Origin: Branchiostoma floridae
Lineage: Eukaryota > Chordata > Leptocardii > Amphioxiformes > Branchiostomatidae
Reading direction: 5' to 3'
Length of the DNA: 64,000 nucleotides
Assembly: GCF_000003815.2 (NCBI RefSeq)
Contig: NC_049982.1
Coordinates: 2,652,336 to 2,716,335 of the forward strand
Shown here: piece after piece, positions 47,475 to 58,900 of the stretch
Layout: every line of letters starts with the position of its first letter
How positions within the stretch are numbered: position 1 is the stretch's first letter
Notes under the pieces: generated by a model
Told to the model about the DNA's origin: nothing
The model's database searches: none
Seen by the model: only the letters and a program-made list of their open reading frames with translations
Program-made: the position numbers and the translations under genes

Positions 47475-48313
47475 ATCTATCACATATTATTGCATGGTCT
47501 TTGTCGTTATTCTTGACCTTCTCTACAACTTATAAGTAGTATACACGACACAGATATACAAATGTTCAGCAGAATCGACCTCATGCTATATTAATCGTTG
47601 ATAATACCATGTCATTTGTACACCAGCTTCTGAAAAACTGGATAAACCCAAGAGGACATAAATTAATTTTGATTGACATAAAAAAAAACGATTAAACCGC
47701 AGACTGTTACTATTAGATGGCAGGCAATGTACAGTTTAGTCTCAATGTTGTAAATGACGCACCTGCTAATCTGACATGTCATCCAGATGGTCGAATGGTG
47801 ACCTTTCTCATGAGTTACTTGGGACGTTCCGCAAAATTTGTTTGTTGTACAAATATTGTGGTCTCTACCAGACTGACTACGCTGGATATAGGGAATATAA
47901 ATTGTCAAGAAAGTTTATTTTTGCCACCTTAGCTTTTTACCGGCCTGGCTGAGTTGGAATGTTACCATTCTGGCGAAAAAACTCTCTTTGCCAATTATAG
48001 CCATTTTTGTCGAATTCTACGATCCGTACCCCCGTTAAGACAATTCCAATTTACTATCATTAAAAACAGAGAATTTTTGTTATTGTATTTTCCCATACCA
48101 GACATTTAAATAGGTTTGATATAAACATAAATTGACTAAAATAGAAATACTTTCTAATGAAATTTCAAACAACAGTATACACGTATGTATGGACTTATTA
48201 CAGCTGTTGATTGACTACAGAGCTAGAGGAATATGTTGAAATTGTTTGTATGTGTTAGACATCGCGCATCCTGTGTCCTTCCGTCGGATCTACGTCAGTA
48301 TTTCGAATCGATG
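47475..48313. other. spacer between genes F and G
   Basis: No coding exon is recognised. The last part (from about 48256) belongs to a duplicated promoter block shared with gene H (from about 51967) and a third copy (from about 51312). Confidence 0.5.
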
Positions 48314-48326
48314 GTTGCTAGGCGAC
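48314..48326 (+). promoter_or_regulatory. X-box-like motif upstream of gene G
   Basis: GTTGCTAGGCGAC fits the RFX-type X-box pattern RYYNYY-N-RRNRAC and lies 91 bases before the ATG. It is kept as GTTGCTAGGAGAC at the same distance before gene H. A functional role is inference. Confidence 0.4.
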
Positions 48327-48416
48327 GAAACGCCCCATCACATGAACAGCGGTGGTTGAACTCAGGTCAGTACTGCTTCTTTTTCTTGAAGAGACGACGG
48401 TGTATAAAACTCTCTG

Positions 48417-50457
48417 ATGATGATTTGGGCGGCAATCGTTCTTTCCGTGGTCATCACAGTGGTGTCTACCCAAGGTATGCACTTTTATTGGAGTTATCAA
48501 GAAGCTAAATGTCGTCAAAGTGCTATGACACACCTTTAAATGGCAAAAATATTGTCTACGTTACATGTATGGCCGGTAAAATGTGGGTGGCACGGATGCA
48601 AACCTGTAGCAGATTGACTTCCAGAGACGAAGCGATGCTCTATTTTCTATAATCAGAATCTGCATATAAATATTTATGCATGACAAGTGCTGTGTTTGAT
48701 CCTTTTGTATCATGACATTTACAATATGAATAGTCACAAATACCACAAAATATATGGTAACGTCCACCACAATAGGTTAGCAAATTTGTCGTTGTTCTTA
48801 TTCAACTTCTCTAGCATCGGTCATTTATTGAATGATAAGTGAATAGACGGAAAAAAACTTTATTGCGCATTTTTTCACTCTTGATTGAGTACATGTCATA
48901 ACAAAATAAGACCAATACTCAAATAAGGCCAGTGCATTGTTCTCTTTCCTTTATAATTGCCTTCTATTACAAAATAGCTTAAGCCATAATTATGATTATG
49001 AATTCTCAACCTTGTTTTCATTCAGACTGCCCAGCTAACAGTCACTGGGTGTACTGCGGCTCTGCCTGCCCTCAGACATGTGACTCCAGCCCGTTCCAGA
49101 TCTGCGCGGCCGTGTGTCTGACCGGCTGCGAGTGTGACCGCGGGTACGTGTTGCAGAGTGGCGTCTGTATTCCTCAGGACGACTGTCCGACGAAAGGTGG
49201 GGATAATTGTTTGTTTGTTTGCTTGTTTATTTGGTTGTTTGTTTATTCCGTGTCACCATCTGCGTGGCCAATCAATCGTTTGTGTGAAGCCAGTTACGTC
49301 ATTCCTGGCGGTGTCTGTATCCGTCATATCAACGGTCCGGCAAATGGTGAGGATTGATTTCTGCTTTCTCGCTTTGATTGTCTGTTTGTTTGTCTGTCTG
49401 TTTCTTGTGTGCTCTGTCTGTCGTTCTGTGTGAACGGCTGCCCGTGTGACGTCGAGTATGTCATTCACATTTTTTTTTATTTGTTTATTTTTGCTTATCA
49501 CAGAATGTCCCGCTAACAGTCGCTCGTCCGACTGCGGTGCCGCCTGCCCTTAGACGTGTGAAGTAAAGCAGCTGTTTGGTTGCCTGTTGTTTATTTATTT
49601 ATTTATCCGTGTAATGAGTTGTATCATTGGCAAATAAATAAATAAATAAATAAATATTTATTTATTTATCTATTTTTGTTTACCACAGAATGTCCTGCTA
49701 ACAGCCACTGGTCCGACTGCGGCTCGGCCTGCCCTCAGACGTGTGAGGTCACGAGTCAGGTGTTCGCCTGTCTAGCCGTCTGTGTGCCCTCGTGTGTCTG
49801 TGACCGCGGCTTCGTGTCACACTACGGAGCCTGCATCGAGCCGGACCAATGTCCCGAAGGTATTTAAAGTTTTGTGTTTGAGTTTTCGTTCCCGTTCCCT
49901 CAGTTGGCATTTAGCTATTCTCCTAGCGTCAGGAGGTCAGCCAAATAGCAGAACTTTACGCAGGCAACTGGATTTTAGAAACCATTAATTCTATATGACC
50001 AATAAGTGAAGGCCAAAAAAACCTGGCTATTTTACCATTAACAAAGCTTGCATACCTTTTATTTGCCATCAAACAAATGTAATGAGCAAGTAGTCAGTCT
50101 TCTCCGAGTAAAACAAAACGGCATACATAAATGTTGTTACACATACATGTATGTACAATGCACATCAAAATTGACTTATTACATTTTGTATATGAATATA
50201 GCTTTTGCTTTGTAGTTTGAACGTCTGGATCTTATCTAGTTGCAGAGATTGGATGTCTAACCTTTATAAACGTCTAAATGTAAACTCTACTTTGTTTTGT
50301 TGCGTATCTGTTTGTAATGTTATTATCAAAGAGTCTTCAATATAGTCACAATCTGCTGTTAATACAATAGAATCACAAAACACGTTATCAAAAATAAGTT
50401 ATACCCATTTTGTTCACCTTGTCTGGAACAGGTAACCCCATGTTGGTTGGACGTTAG
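48417..50457 (+). CDS. Gene G: secreted protein with two TIL domains
   Basis: Exons: 48417-48474 (signal peptide MMIWAAIVLSVVITVVSTQ), 49026-49196 (TIL 1), 49689-49859 (TIL 2), 50432-50457 (GNPMLVGR, stop TAG). The total is 426 nt, 141 aa, phase-1 introns. Each TIL has ten cysteines with ECPANSHWxxCGSACPQTC at the start and a CxCDRGxV turn, the trypsin-inhibitor-like fold of small protease inhibitors and of mucin/vWF-type proteins. The three residues between the fifth and sixth cysteines (AAV, LAV) contain no basic residue, so a trypsin-type reactive site is not evident. It is likely secreted. It is a tandem paralogue of gene H. Truncated TIL exon edges lie in its middle intron. Confidence 0.8.
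49281..49346 (+). pseudogene. partial copy of TIL 1 exon end (gene G)
   Basis: Resembles the last part of exon 49026-49196 (tacgt..ggtgtctgtat..ccg) and keeps a donor (caaatg|gtgagg). It has no acceptor and only the carboxy third of the domain. A still shorter fragment lies around 49435-49462. Confidence 0.65.
49504..49590 (+). pseudogene. truncated TIL exon with stop codon (gene G)
   Basis: An intact acceptor (atcacag) is followed by the amino half of a TIL domain (ECPANSRSSDCGAACP), and then TAG where the real exons have CAG. The copy breaks off at a TTTATTTA tract, the same point where the truncated copies in gene H end. Confidence 0.75.
49587..49676. repeat. (TTTA)n / (AATA)n tract
   Basis: Tetranucleotide arrays of TTTA and the complementary AAAT before the second TIL exon of gene G; similar TTTA/TTTG tracts separate the TIL fragments in gene H. 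Confidence 0.85.
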
Positions 50458-50506
50458 ACTGAGTGCCTACCTGTCCGGATGGAGACCATAGCTGGACCAT
50501 GGAGTG

Positions 50507-50512
50507 AATAAA
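50507..50512 (+). terminator. polyadenylation signal of gene G
   Basis: AATAAA, 50 bases after the stop, in a gagtgaataaa context shared with gene H (54271). Confidence 0.7.
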
Positions 50513-52028
50513 ACCAATGCAGTGGCCTTTGTGTTGTTTATGGGATGCATGTATAGTGCTCTTAGTAGTGGTGCGTACCTAAAGCCCAGACTTGGACTTG
50601 GCCCAAAAAATGTTTTTAAAAAACATAAATGTCCGGAGCCAAGTCCGGCCTTGCAGAAAGCAATCTGTCGCTTATACTCCCATTTTTGTTCTGAACCATC
50701 TTAAACCTTCCATAGACAGTGAAATTTGCACTGGAAAAAAGACAAAAAAAAAACAGTTTGTGTTTACACTGGCTGTCTATCATTTTCATGTGATTTTCAC
50801 ATTGCATTTCAATTCATGCTAACATGCAATTTTATATGCACCCCCCTCCCCCTCAAAAAATGGACATAATTTGCGATGATGGGTTTAGGTCTGCACTTTA
50901 AGTCCAGGCCTGAACCTGAACTGCTGGACCTGAACCTGAAATTGAGTTTAGGTACGCACAACTAGCTCTTAGTATAAAATGCATTATGTGAATACGTTAG
51001 GAAAAATCATTTTCATTCAGTAGCTGTATACTGATGATAATAATAATGCTGACATGTCACACGCAAATAAGCGTATATTTGTGATTCGAAGAACATGGAA
51101 GGATTAAACTATCAAAATTAAGACCTTATTTGCTTAATCAAATGATTTGATTAGACGTAAAGGTAAAGGTGAACGTTTTGGTATAAACCATGATAATAAC
51201 AAGAATGTCTAAAGACGAAATAATATATATGAATAGTTCTGGATTGACTAAACATTTGGTACAAAAGAACATATGTAGAAACAGATTGCCATATATTGTA
51301 AGACATCATATATTCTGATCCTGCGCCCTTAGTAGGATATCCGCCAGTAGATCGAATCGATGGTTGCTATACCCCTGTCACATTATCCACGATTTTCGGG
51401 CGTATCGATGGAAGATCGGCCATATTTAAGATCGACAGAGGATTGGCCATATTATTCACCTGAAAAACTTCCCTGTCACATATAAGCCATACTTTGTACC
51501 CTGTACAATTGTTGTGCAATAAAGTTATTATCGAGGCCCGGGCGATTACCGCAGAATCGTCGTCCGATAGATTTTCGCCAAATGTGACAGGGGTATTAGG
51601 AGAAGAAACGCCCTGTACACATGTGGAGGGTTGGATGAATATTTTCAACGTACTTTTTTTTAATAATAAGTTCCATATTTCCTACGAATCAACGTCAGCA
51701 GCTCACATAGCATGGCCATATCGTATCTTAACACATTACTATTGTGCTTTTGATACAAGAAACTTCAATTAATTTGATATAACATTATATATGTAAACTG
51801 ACTAATACCCAAAAGACGCGTTTCTAAAACAAAATGGACACATATATGAATAGTAAAACATAACTATACTTCATTTAAGTATAACTATACTATACTAACT
51901 ATACTATAAAAGATTAACTATACTTATTCTTGTACAGAAGAACATGTCAAAGAAGTTTGCTAGAAGTTTAAGCCTACATTCTGCGTCCTTCGGCAGGACA
52001 TGCGTCAGTACTGTAGTTCGAATCAATG
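50513..52028. other. spacer between genes G and H
   Basis: No intact exon is seen. It contains a third, incomplete copy of the G/H promoter block (about 51312-51369 and 51596-51640), split by a small inverted-repeat transposon. Confidence 0.55.
51370..51595. mobile_element. MITE with 16-bp terminal inverted repeats
   Basis: Ends tacccctgtcacatt and aatgtgacaggggta are inverted copies. Flanks cta and tta look like a 3-bp target duplication. Removing the 226-bp element rejoins ggttgcta with ggagaagaaacg, which restores the duplicated promoter sequence seen upstream of genes G and H. The 3-bp, T/A-rich duplication suggests a PIF/Harbinger-type non-autonomous element (inference). Confidence 0.8.
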
Positions 52029-52041
52029 GTTGCTAGGAGAC
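52029..52041 (+). promoter_or_regulatory. X-box-like motif upstream of gene H
   Basis: GTTGCTAGGAGAC, 87 bases before the ATG, is the counterpart of the motif at 48314. It lies in a flank of about 150-200 bases that is conserved between genes G and H. Confidence 0.4.
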
Positions 52042-52127
52042 GAAACGCCCTATCACATGAGCAGAGGTTGGTGAACTCAGTACTGGTTCGTTTTTCTTCA
52101 AGAGTCGACGGTGTATAAAACTCTTGG

Positions 52128-54198
52128 ATGATGATTTGGGCGGCAATCGTTCTTTCCGTGGTCATCACAGCGGTCACTTCCCAAGGTATTCACTTTTCCT
52201 AGTCTTGTAAGGAACCTTACTGATGCCTGGGTGTCACTTAGTTTATACTCCGCATGTTTATTTAGCAAACATATGGAACGGGATGTTCAGTAACGGGGGA
52301 TATGATAATTATGATATAGTTGGCATGTCAGAAAAAGCCGACAAGGAGGCAACGGCGCGTGTCTTAACACATTACTTTTCACCGTCAAAACCCCGCATGC
52401 AATTGCTGAATGAATACCCGCATCAAAGATTTTTTGGCTAAACTAGAATAAGAACAAGTCACAAAAACATGTTCAAAATCAATAGATACAAGGTAAACTA
52501 ACTTTTCTTCCCTTTTAGTTATATCAGAAATAGGGTTTGTCTGGCTGAATCAGAAATCTGGTTATGACTACAATACGTGTGTAGCTAGGAAAAATGGTTT
52601 AAATAACTGTATCATCTCTTTACTGTATAGCCAACATTTAACTTCAAAACGACATTCGTCCTCATTCCACTCATCCTTGTTGCTTACAGACTGCCCTGCT
52701 AACAGCCACTGGAATAACTGCGGCTCTGCCTGCCCGGAGACATGTGACTCCGGCCCGTTCCAGATCTGTTTGGCGGTCTGCGTGCCCGGCTGTGTGTGTG
52801 ATGCTGGGTACGTGCTGCACAACGGGGTCTGTATCCACCATGATGAGTGTCCGGCAAAGGGTGAGAATTGTTTGCTCCTTTTTAGTTTTGTCTGCTTGTT
52901 TGTTTGTTTGATTGTCTGTTTGTTTGTGTGCTGCGTGTCCGCCTGTGAGTGTGACCGCAGGTACGTCCTTTATAACGGTGTGTGTATCCGTCAAGACGAA
53001 TGTCCGGCAAAGGGTATTACGAAGGACTTTTTTTTGCTCGCTCGTTTTGTTTGTTTTGTTTGTTTGTTTGTTTGTTTGTTTGTGTCTCCTTAACCGACCT
53101 GTGCACCTGGTACTTCGCTACATGTTGGCTACACACATTTTTGTTGTTTACTATGGTCTATCTGCGGCTCGGCCTGTCCCCAGACGTGTGAAGTAAATAA
53201 GCTATTGGAGTGTTTGTTGTTTATTTATTTGTTTGTTTACTACAGAATGCCCCGCCAACAGTCACTGGTTCGGCCTGCCCCAAGACGTGTAAAGCGTACC
53301 AGTTGTTCGACTGTGTGTTGTTTAGTTATTTATATATTTATTTGTTTATTTTTGTTTACCACAGAATGCCCCGCTAACAGTCATTGGTCCGACTGCGGTT
53401 CGGCGTGCCCCCAGACGTGTGAAGCAAGCCACCTGTTCCAGTGCCTGTTGTATATTTATTTATTTGTTTGTTTATTTTTGTTTACCACAGAATGCCCCGC
53501 TAACAGTCACTGGTCTGACTGCGGTTCGGCCTGCCCCCAAACGTGCGTGACGAGCGGGCTGTTCGGCTGTGGTGCCGCCTGTGTGCCCTCGTGTGTCTGT
53601 GACGACGGGTTCGTGTTCGAGTCGCCCCATCACGGGGCCTGCATCGCGCCTGACCAATGCCCCGGAGGTAACGTTATAGTCACGGAATATATGTCTTTTA
53701 TAAATCCCGAATGGATAAAGTTATATATAAGTTATATAGAATCTTATGCATATGTGAGTAACATGATGTTAATGTTAATGCTATCTGAGAGAGGCGTCGA
53801 TACTACCGGTAGAGATCCCGATCGGAGCCTCTGCCAACGGATATCGAGACTCAGATGAGAGGAATGTGGTTTCCCAATGTAAATGTTGTTTCTGAGAGAA
53901 GGGCTAAGGCTTTGGTTTGGTTTGATACAGATCTTCATTTAGTAGTAAACCAAACTCCGGGTAGGAAATGTGACGCAGACCTAACACAGAACATGTTTTT
54001 CAGAATAGTAGTGGACTTGAATAAAGTAGTTCTAAACGGGAACTATGCGGCTACAGCGTCTTTTCTGAAAATGCATCTTAAGTATATTCGGTTGGCTTAA
54101 GGTTGTTCGCTACTATTTGTCATATGCGTGTTTTAGAAAATACGTTTTAATCAGTCACTTTGTCCGTAACAGGAAACCCCATGTTGACCGGACGTTAG
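52128..54198 (+). CDS. Gene H: secreted protein with two TIL domains (paralogue of G)
   Basis: Exons: 52128-52185 (signal peptide MMIWAAIVLSVVITAVTSQ), 52690-52860 (TIL 1, DCPANSHWNNCGSACPETC), 53491-53667 (TIL 2, ECPANSHWSDCGSACPQTC), 54173-54198 (GNPMLTGR, stop TAG). The total is 432 nt, 143 aa, phase-1 introns. Both TILs have ten cysteines; TIL 2 has a two-residue insertion (FESPHHGAC) relative to gene G. The middle intron carries one copy of the TIL 1 exon end and three fragments of the TIL 2 exon start. No basic residue is present between Cys5 and Cys6, so inhibitor specificity cannot be assigned. An alternative ATG lies one codon downstream. Confidence 0.8.
52931..53013 (+). pseudogene. 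copy of TIL 1 exon end with donor (gene H)
   Basis: Encodes the carboxy half of a TIL domain (CECDRRYVLYNGVC, then ECPAK) and ends aagg|gtatta, like the real exon end at 52860. No acceptor precedes it. Confidence 0.75.
53141..53220 (+). pseudogene. TIL exon-start fragment 1 (gene H)
   Basis: Contains tctgcggctcggcctgtccc and cagacgtgtgaagta, the middle of the TIL amino half, but the acceptor and first codons are lost. Confidence 0.6.
53246..53320 (+). pseudogene. TIL exon-start fragment 2 (gene H)
   Basis: It keeps the acceptor tactacag and ECPANSHW, but has lost about 11 bases coding SDCG, which shifts the frame into TAA. Confidence 0.7.
53365..53450 (+). pseudogene. TIL exon-start fragment 3 (gene H)
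   Basis: Acceptor taccacag plus an intact amino half of TIL (ECPANSHWSDCGSACPQTC). It then breaks off in a TTTATTTG tract just before the real exon at 53491. The acceptors at 53245, 53364 and 53490 are about 120 bases apart. Confidence 0.75.
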
Positions 54199-54270
54199 AC
54201 TGACTCCCGCCCTCCGTGTCCGGGATGGAATCCTCAGCTCCAGGTGTCCACGTACCTGGATCATAGAGTG

Positions 54271-54276
54271 AATAAA
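54271..54276 (+). terminator. polyadenylation signal of gene H
   Basis: AATAAA, 73 bases after the stop. Confidence 0.7.
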
Positions 54277-54356
54277 GTTCACTTGGAAAGCGATGGTCTT
54301 TTGTGTTGTTTGTGCGTTGTGGAATGGGTGAATGAATAAAGGCTCTTTATTTGACA

Positions 54357-54608
54357 TCTGGGCCTACCCTGGGGGCCATCCGAGATCGGGCAGGCTATTC
54401 GGTAGCCCAAGACAATTAGGCCCGCCGAGCTCCTATTAGCGCCCCGGGGAGTTTAAGCCCGATTAGGCCCAGCCTTCCTTCGGGCTTTAACTCCCCCGGA
54501 GCGCTAATGTGAGGTCGGCGGGCTGACTGCCTTGGCTCCCCGAACAAAACTCGCGAACAAATCTCGCTAGCTACCCGGTTCTGTCTGGCTCCCAGGGTAA
54601 TCTGGACC
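54357..54608. mobile_element. GC-rich foldback MITE
   Basis: Outer arms tctgggcctaccctggg and ccctgg-type cccagggtaatctgga are inverted copies. A strong inner palindrome (54420-54525) pairs cccgccgagctcctattagcg with its complement near 54498-54520. There is no coding capacity. Confidence 0.7.
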
Positions 54609-54624
54609 ATGTTGGATTACAAAG

Positions 54625-55113
54625 TACAGTCAAACCTGCCCAAGACGACCACCCGGGGGACCGGGAAAACGCGGTCAATTTGGACAGGTGGTCTCTGAGA
54701 AGAGTATCGACTCAAAACATGCCCGATGCAAAGAATAAATGGTTTCTGTTGTATTTAATGGAAATTAGCAAGCACACTGCACGCACGCAAAGAAGCGAGG
54801 TCTTTAATGTCAAATACAACACGCACACTGTAAACTGTAAATTTAACCCCAAAATCTGACGCAAACTGGCCGATTTCGGCACAAAATCGCGCTATTTATC
54901 ATAAAAAATCGATGAAAACCTCAATTTTGAAAATGATGCGGTCGTTATGGGTCCCAATTTGGGCCGGTCGTGGTCGCGTTGACCAGGTGGTCGTTGAGAA
55001 AAGGTCGCTTAATGCTTACGTCAATGGGAAAATAAATCGGGACCGAGAAAAAGCGGTCGAAATGGCCAGGTGGTCGCTGAGAAGAGGTGGTCGCTCAGGC
55101 AGGTTTGACTGTA
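54625..55113. mobile_element. Tc1/mariner-like MITE
   Basis: Terminal inverted repeats tacagtcaaacctgcc (54625) and ggcaggtttgactgta (55098-55113) are perfect over 16 bases; the gaccacc that follows also pairs. The element carries TA at both ends, as expected for TA-targeting Tc1/mariner elements. The 489-bp interior repeats ggtggtcgctgagaa-type phrases and has no transposase. Confidence 0.78.
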
Positions 55114-55627
55114 CTTCTGATTCAAGTATGATTATCATGATTTCAATGAAATGCCTTGTTGCGAATTAGGTTGCGAAAAGTCATTTTCACTCATTAGTTT
55201 TCATACATTCCCATCCAAACGCAAAGTTTGTGAAGTTGCTGTTTATTCGATTCTAGAGATTGATGGCAAGGTTGTCCTCCTCTGTAGATCCCCATACAAA
55301 GCTAGTAGATACTGTAATATCAAGAAACGGTATGGTGTTGAAAAAAATTCCTTTCCCTTTTCCATAAATTACAGTGTACATGTAACGTTATCCAATAGAG
55401 TCATCATCATCGTGTCCAATAGAAGATATAACGTTACCAATATATACTAAAACATAACTTTGAGCATATATATAGTAGAAAGATATACAGAATTTGATTT
55501 AGTTTGGCTGTAAGAAATGTTACAAATGTTGTCGGTTCAGTAGCGTATTATTAAACCACAATTGTCTGGTTTTATAAAATCTTTGCGACGGCACACAAAT
55601 TCTCATTCACACATGCGGTCCCCAGTG

Positions 55628-55653
55628 CACACACACACACACACACACACACA
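55628..55653. repeat. (CA)n microsatellite
   Basis: CA run about 300 bases upstream of the phosphotransferase start codon. Confidence 0.9.
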
Positions 55654-55782
55654 CTGTAGCCCCACGGAAATAGCTAAGGTTGACAGTTCATCGTCTCCCT
55701 TTAAATCCCCAGATTTAAAGCGCCCGCTTCACTCTCACCTGCTCAAAGTCCGCATTTTGGGCAAACACAATCCCGCCTTCTG

Positions 55783-55847
55783 ATTGGTCCGGAAAATCGC
55801 ATCATTTCTGGCCTCCGTCCGGCGCCTGCGCACTGCGTTACTTCCGG
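55783..55847 (+). promoter_or_regulatory. TATA-less promoter elements of the phosphotransferase gene
   Basis: It contains an inverted CCAAT box (ATTGG 55783-55787), an NRF-1-like GCGCCTGCGCA (one mismatch to the palindrome) near 55812, and an ETS-type ACTTCCGG (55840-55847). The DNA here is GC-rich and no TATA box is seen. This is the usual layout of a constitutive gene, in contrast to the TATA-type promoter of gene B. Confidence 0.5.
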
Positions 55848-55954
55848 TTAGGGAAAATCCTGTATTTGCTGCCAACTTGTCATCCAAAACGTCAGTCCAG
55901 GTCGCGCGGTTTCTGCGGATTCAAGCGGCGATTTTTAGCCAGATCTCGCTCAGG

Positions 55955-58900
55955 ATGAGTCGGTACTTTCTGGAGATGGCGCCCACGATGTCCGAGGCGC
56001 AGCTGAAAGGGCTGGACGAGCACAAGTACTCGGCTTCGGGCACATCGGCCGTGGAACCCGTCATGCAGGTACGGGCGCTTCGGGAGGAAGGGGGAGGGGG
56101 GCGGTCTGGCGATCTGACATGACGCCGGTTTGTTTTTGTGTTGCGTGTGTTTTGATCGCTATTTATATCGCATAATTACATACGTCAAGATTTAGCAAAA
56201 CATAGAATACCTCCACCACGCGGTTGTGTTATTATTTTCCCCTGTTGGTGAATTTAAGGATAACCTCTTCTATTTTCAAAACGTTTGTGAAAAAAAAAAA
56301 GATCGGTTTATATTTTTCACGATGATATATCAATATCTTCATAATATATTTTCCAGTGTCCAAACTGCAGTGGTATGCGATCTTGGATCAGTCAATCTTT
56401 CATTAGAAAACAGATTTTTTAAAGGTGATTTTGTTCCTGAAGGTCGTTAGATACTAGAAAAGCCTGTCCCTTGCCGGCCCCGGAGTCGAACTTTGAACCC
56501 TTGCCCCCTGTTTAGGGACTTGTCGATTAGGCCTGACCTTGCTGAGGTAATGGGTCTCCGGTTACCTACAGTACAGGGCTGTTGTAGCCTGTAGGGCTTC
56601 TCTTGTTTGCAAAACACTGTTATATAAGTAAGGTTACACAACAGTCTTGGTATGGTCCGTAGGGACTTATCTCCAAGCAGAACCAGTAACGTTATATATT
56701 GAACTATAAATTTCTTCAAGGAAAGACTTGACAGACTCATGTGGCAGCACACAACGTGTAATTTTATTACCAAGCTCTAGACAACCCCCACAAACTGGAA
56801 ATGACTGTGATATAAAAGTGAAGAGCAGCCTAAATGAAAGAAGCCGTTTCCTACCTGGCCGAAGGAACTCATATCAAAAGCTGGCAAAGCAGTGTAGCTA
56901 GGCTGCAAATATAGGAATGATCATAATATTTGGTTGCCTTCCGTAGCTATTTTAACATTTGAATTCAGTCTCTCCTTGGCTGGCTACACTCCTTTTGACA
57001 GCCTTTGATACTACATGTGTTCTTATGTTACCATAGAATCATCTACTAGTATGAGATTACCTACTAGAGACCATAATTTGTAAGGACTGGTCTAATTTGA
57101 CTATCATTATGTAAATAGCTAAATGCTTATCTTCAAGAAGATGTACTAGTAAGTAAGGAGTTATATGCCTATTTTTGCAACATAACTCATTAGTGCTCTT
57201 CTGTACTTTTAGTAGTATGTTTTGTCTGAACGTTTATTTATTTATGTGAAGCTCAAATTTGCCTGCAGACATTTTTACAGTATAAGAACTATAACATAGA
57301 TAAAGGGACACTGTTTGCAAACTAGCCTGGAGCCTAAAAGTAGTTACTCAAGCAACTTGATATATGGTTTTGGGCGTTTCAACTGCTATCACGCGGTTTT
57401 CGTCAGTGACACTGAAGTGATCTGGAAGAAACAGGTCTTTTATACCCAAACAATGATGAATTAAGACAATTTTGGATGTCCAATAGGAAAGGTTGTACTG
57501 TCAGACAATTTAGGTTGAAGACAATTTGGATTCCAATAGAAGACAAAAGGAAAAGTAAAGTCAAGCTGAAGACAATCTTGGATGTCAGTAACTAGGAAAC
57601 AAAGCTAAGACACAGTTGATGCAAATGAGTCAATTAGCTCCTGTTGCTTTGGTTACTGGAGCTAAGTGTTTAGTTGGCGGGGGGTGGGGGGGGGTTGGGA
57701 GAGCGAGATCCCAAGTACCAGNNNNNNNNNNNNNNNNNNNNNNNNNNNNNNNNNNNNNNNNNNNNNNNNNNNNNNNNNNNNNNNNNNNNNNNNNNNNNNN
57801 NNNNNNNNNNNNNNNNNNNNNNNNNNNNNNNNNNNNNNNNNNNNNNNNNNNNNNNNNNNNNNNNNNNNNNNNNNNNNNNNNNNNNNNNNNNNNNNNNNNN
57901 NNNNNNNNNNNNNNNNNNNNNNNNNNNNNNNNNNNNNNNNNNNNNNNNNNNNNNNNNNNNNNNNNNNNNNNNNNNNNNNNNNNNNNNNNNNNNNNNNNNN
58001 NNNNNNNNNNNNNNNNNNNNNNNNNNNNNNNNNNNNNNNNNNNNNNNNNNNNNNNNNNNNNNNNNNNNNNNNNNNNNNNNNNNNNNNNNNNNNNNNNNNN
58101 NNNNNNNNNNNNNNNNNNNNNNNNNNNNNNNNNNNNNNNNNNNNNNNNNNNNNNNNNNNNNNNNNNNNNNNNNNNNNNNNNNNNNNNNNNNNNNNNNNNN
58201 NNNNNNNNNNNNNNNNNNNNNNNNNNNNNNNNNNNNNNNNNNNNNNNNNNNNAACATTGTATATTCTGCACTGTTCTGTACGTTATGTTTCTGGCTGTTT
58301 TTCCCATCCTTCCCCCTTCGTGTGTCCGCAGGTGTTCTGGCGCTGGCTGGTGGAGAAAGTTCCGCTGTGGGTGGCTCCGAACCTCATCACACTGGTGGGG
58401 CTCATTATCAATGTGGTGACATCACTGCTGCTCATGTACTACTCACCTACGGCTAAGGAAGAGGTGGGACTCACACTGCACCCACACCAACACACTTACT
58501 ACGTACTAACCTACAGCTAAGGAAGAGGTGGGACTTACACTGCATACACACACACACGCGCAAACACACCATGGCATGCATACACATGTGCGCAGACACA
58601 CACACATGATCATCAACGTTGTGACATCACTACTGCTCATGTACTACTCTCCTATGGCTTTAAGGAAGAGGTGGGACTCACACTGCACACACATACTCTC
58701 TCACACACACACACACTTACACACATGCATGCTCACACACTGACTGGCACACATACACACACACTAGAGTAGGTGATAGATACAAAACAAGGTTGTTTTA
58801 TGTTTGTGTACCAAATTTTGGGCTATACTGATTGATACTTACATCCAGGATGTCCTAAGGCGTAGAGGGATATTTACCTAGCATGAAATCTACCGATTGG

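Noticed and set aside
48403-48408. TATAAA just before gene G (also 52114 before gene H) as core promoter
   Set aside because: It lies only 14 bases before the ATG, so transcription would start after the start codon. It is conserved, but probably part of the 5' UTR.
55784-55954. Upstream extension of the phosphotransferase reading frame
   Set aside because: The frame is open but contains no ATG before 55955. The region carries CCAAT, NRF-1-like and ETS motifs of a promoter.
57630-58307. Open frames of 195-284 residues spanning 57616-58520
   Set aside because: They are made of the 531-base N gap. Only 58332-58463 within them is a real exon.
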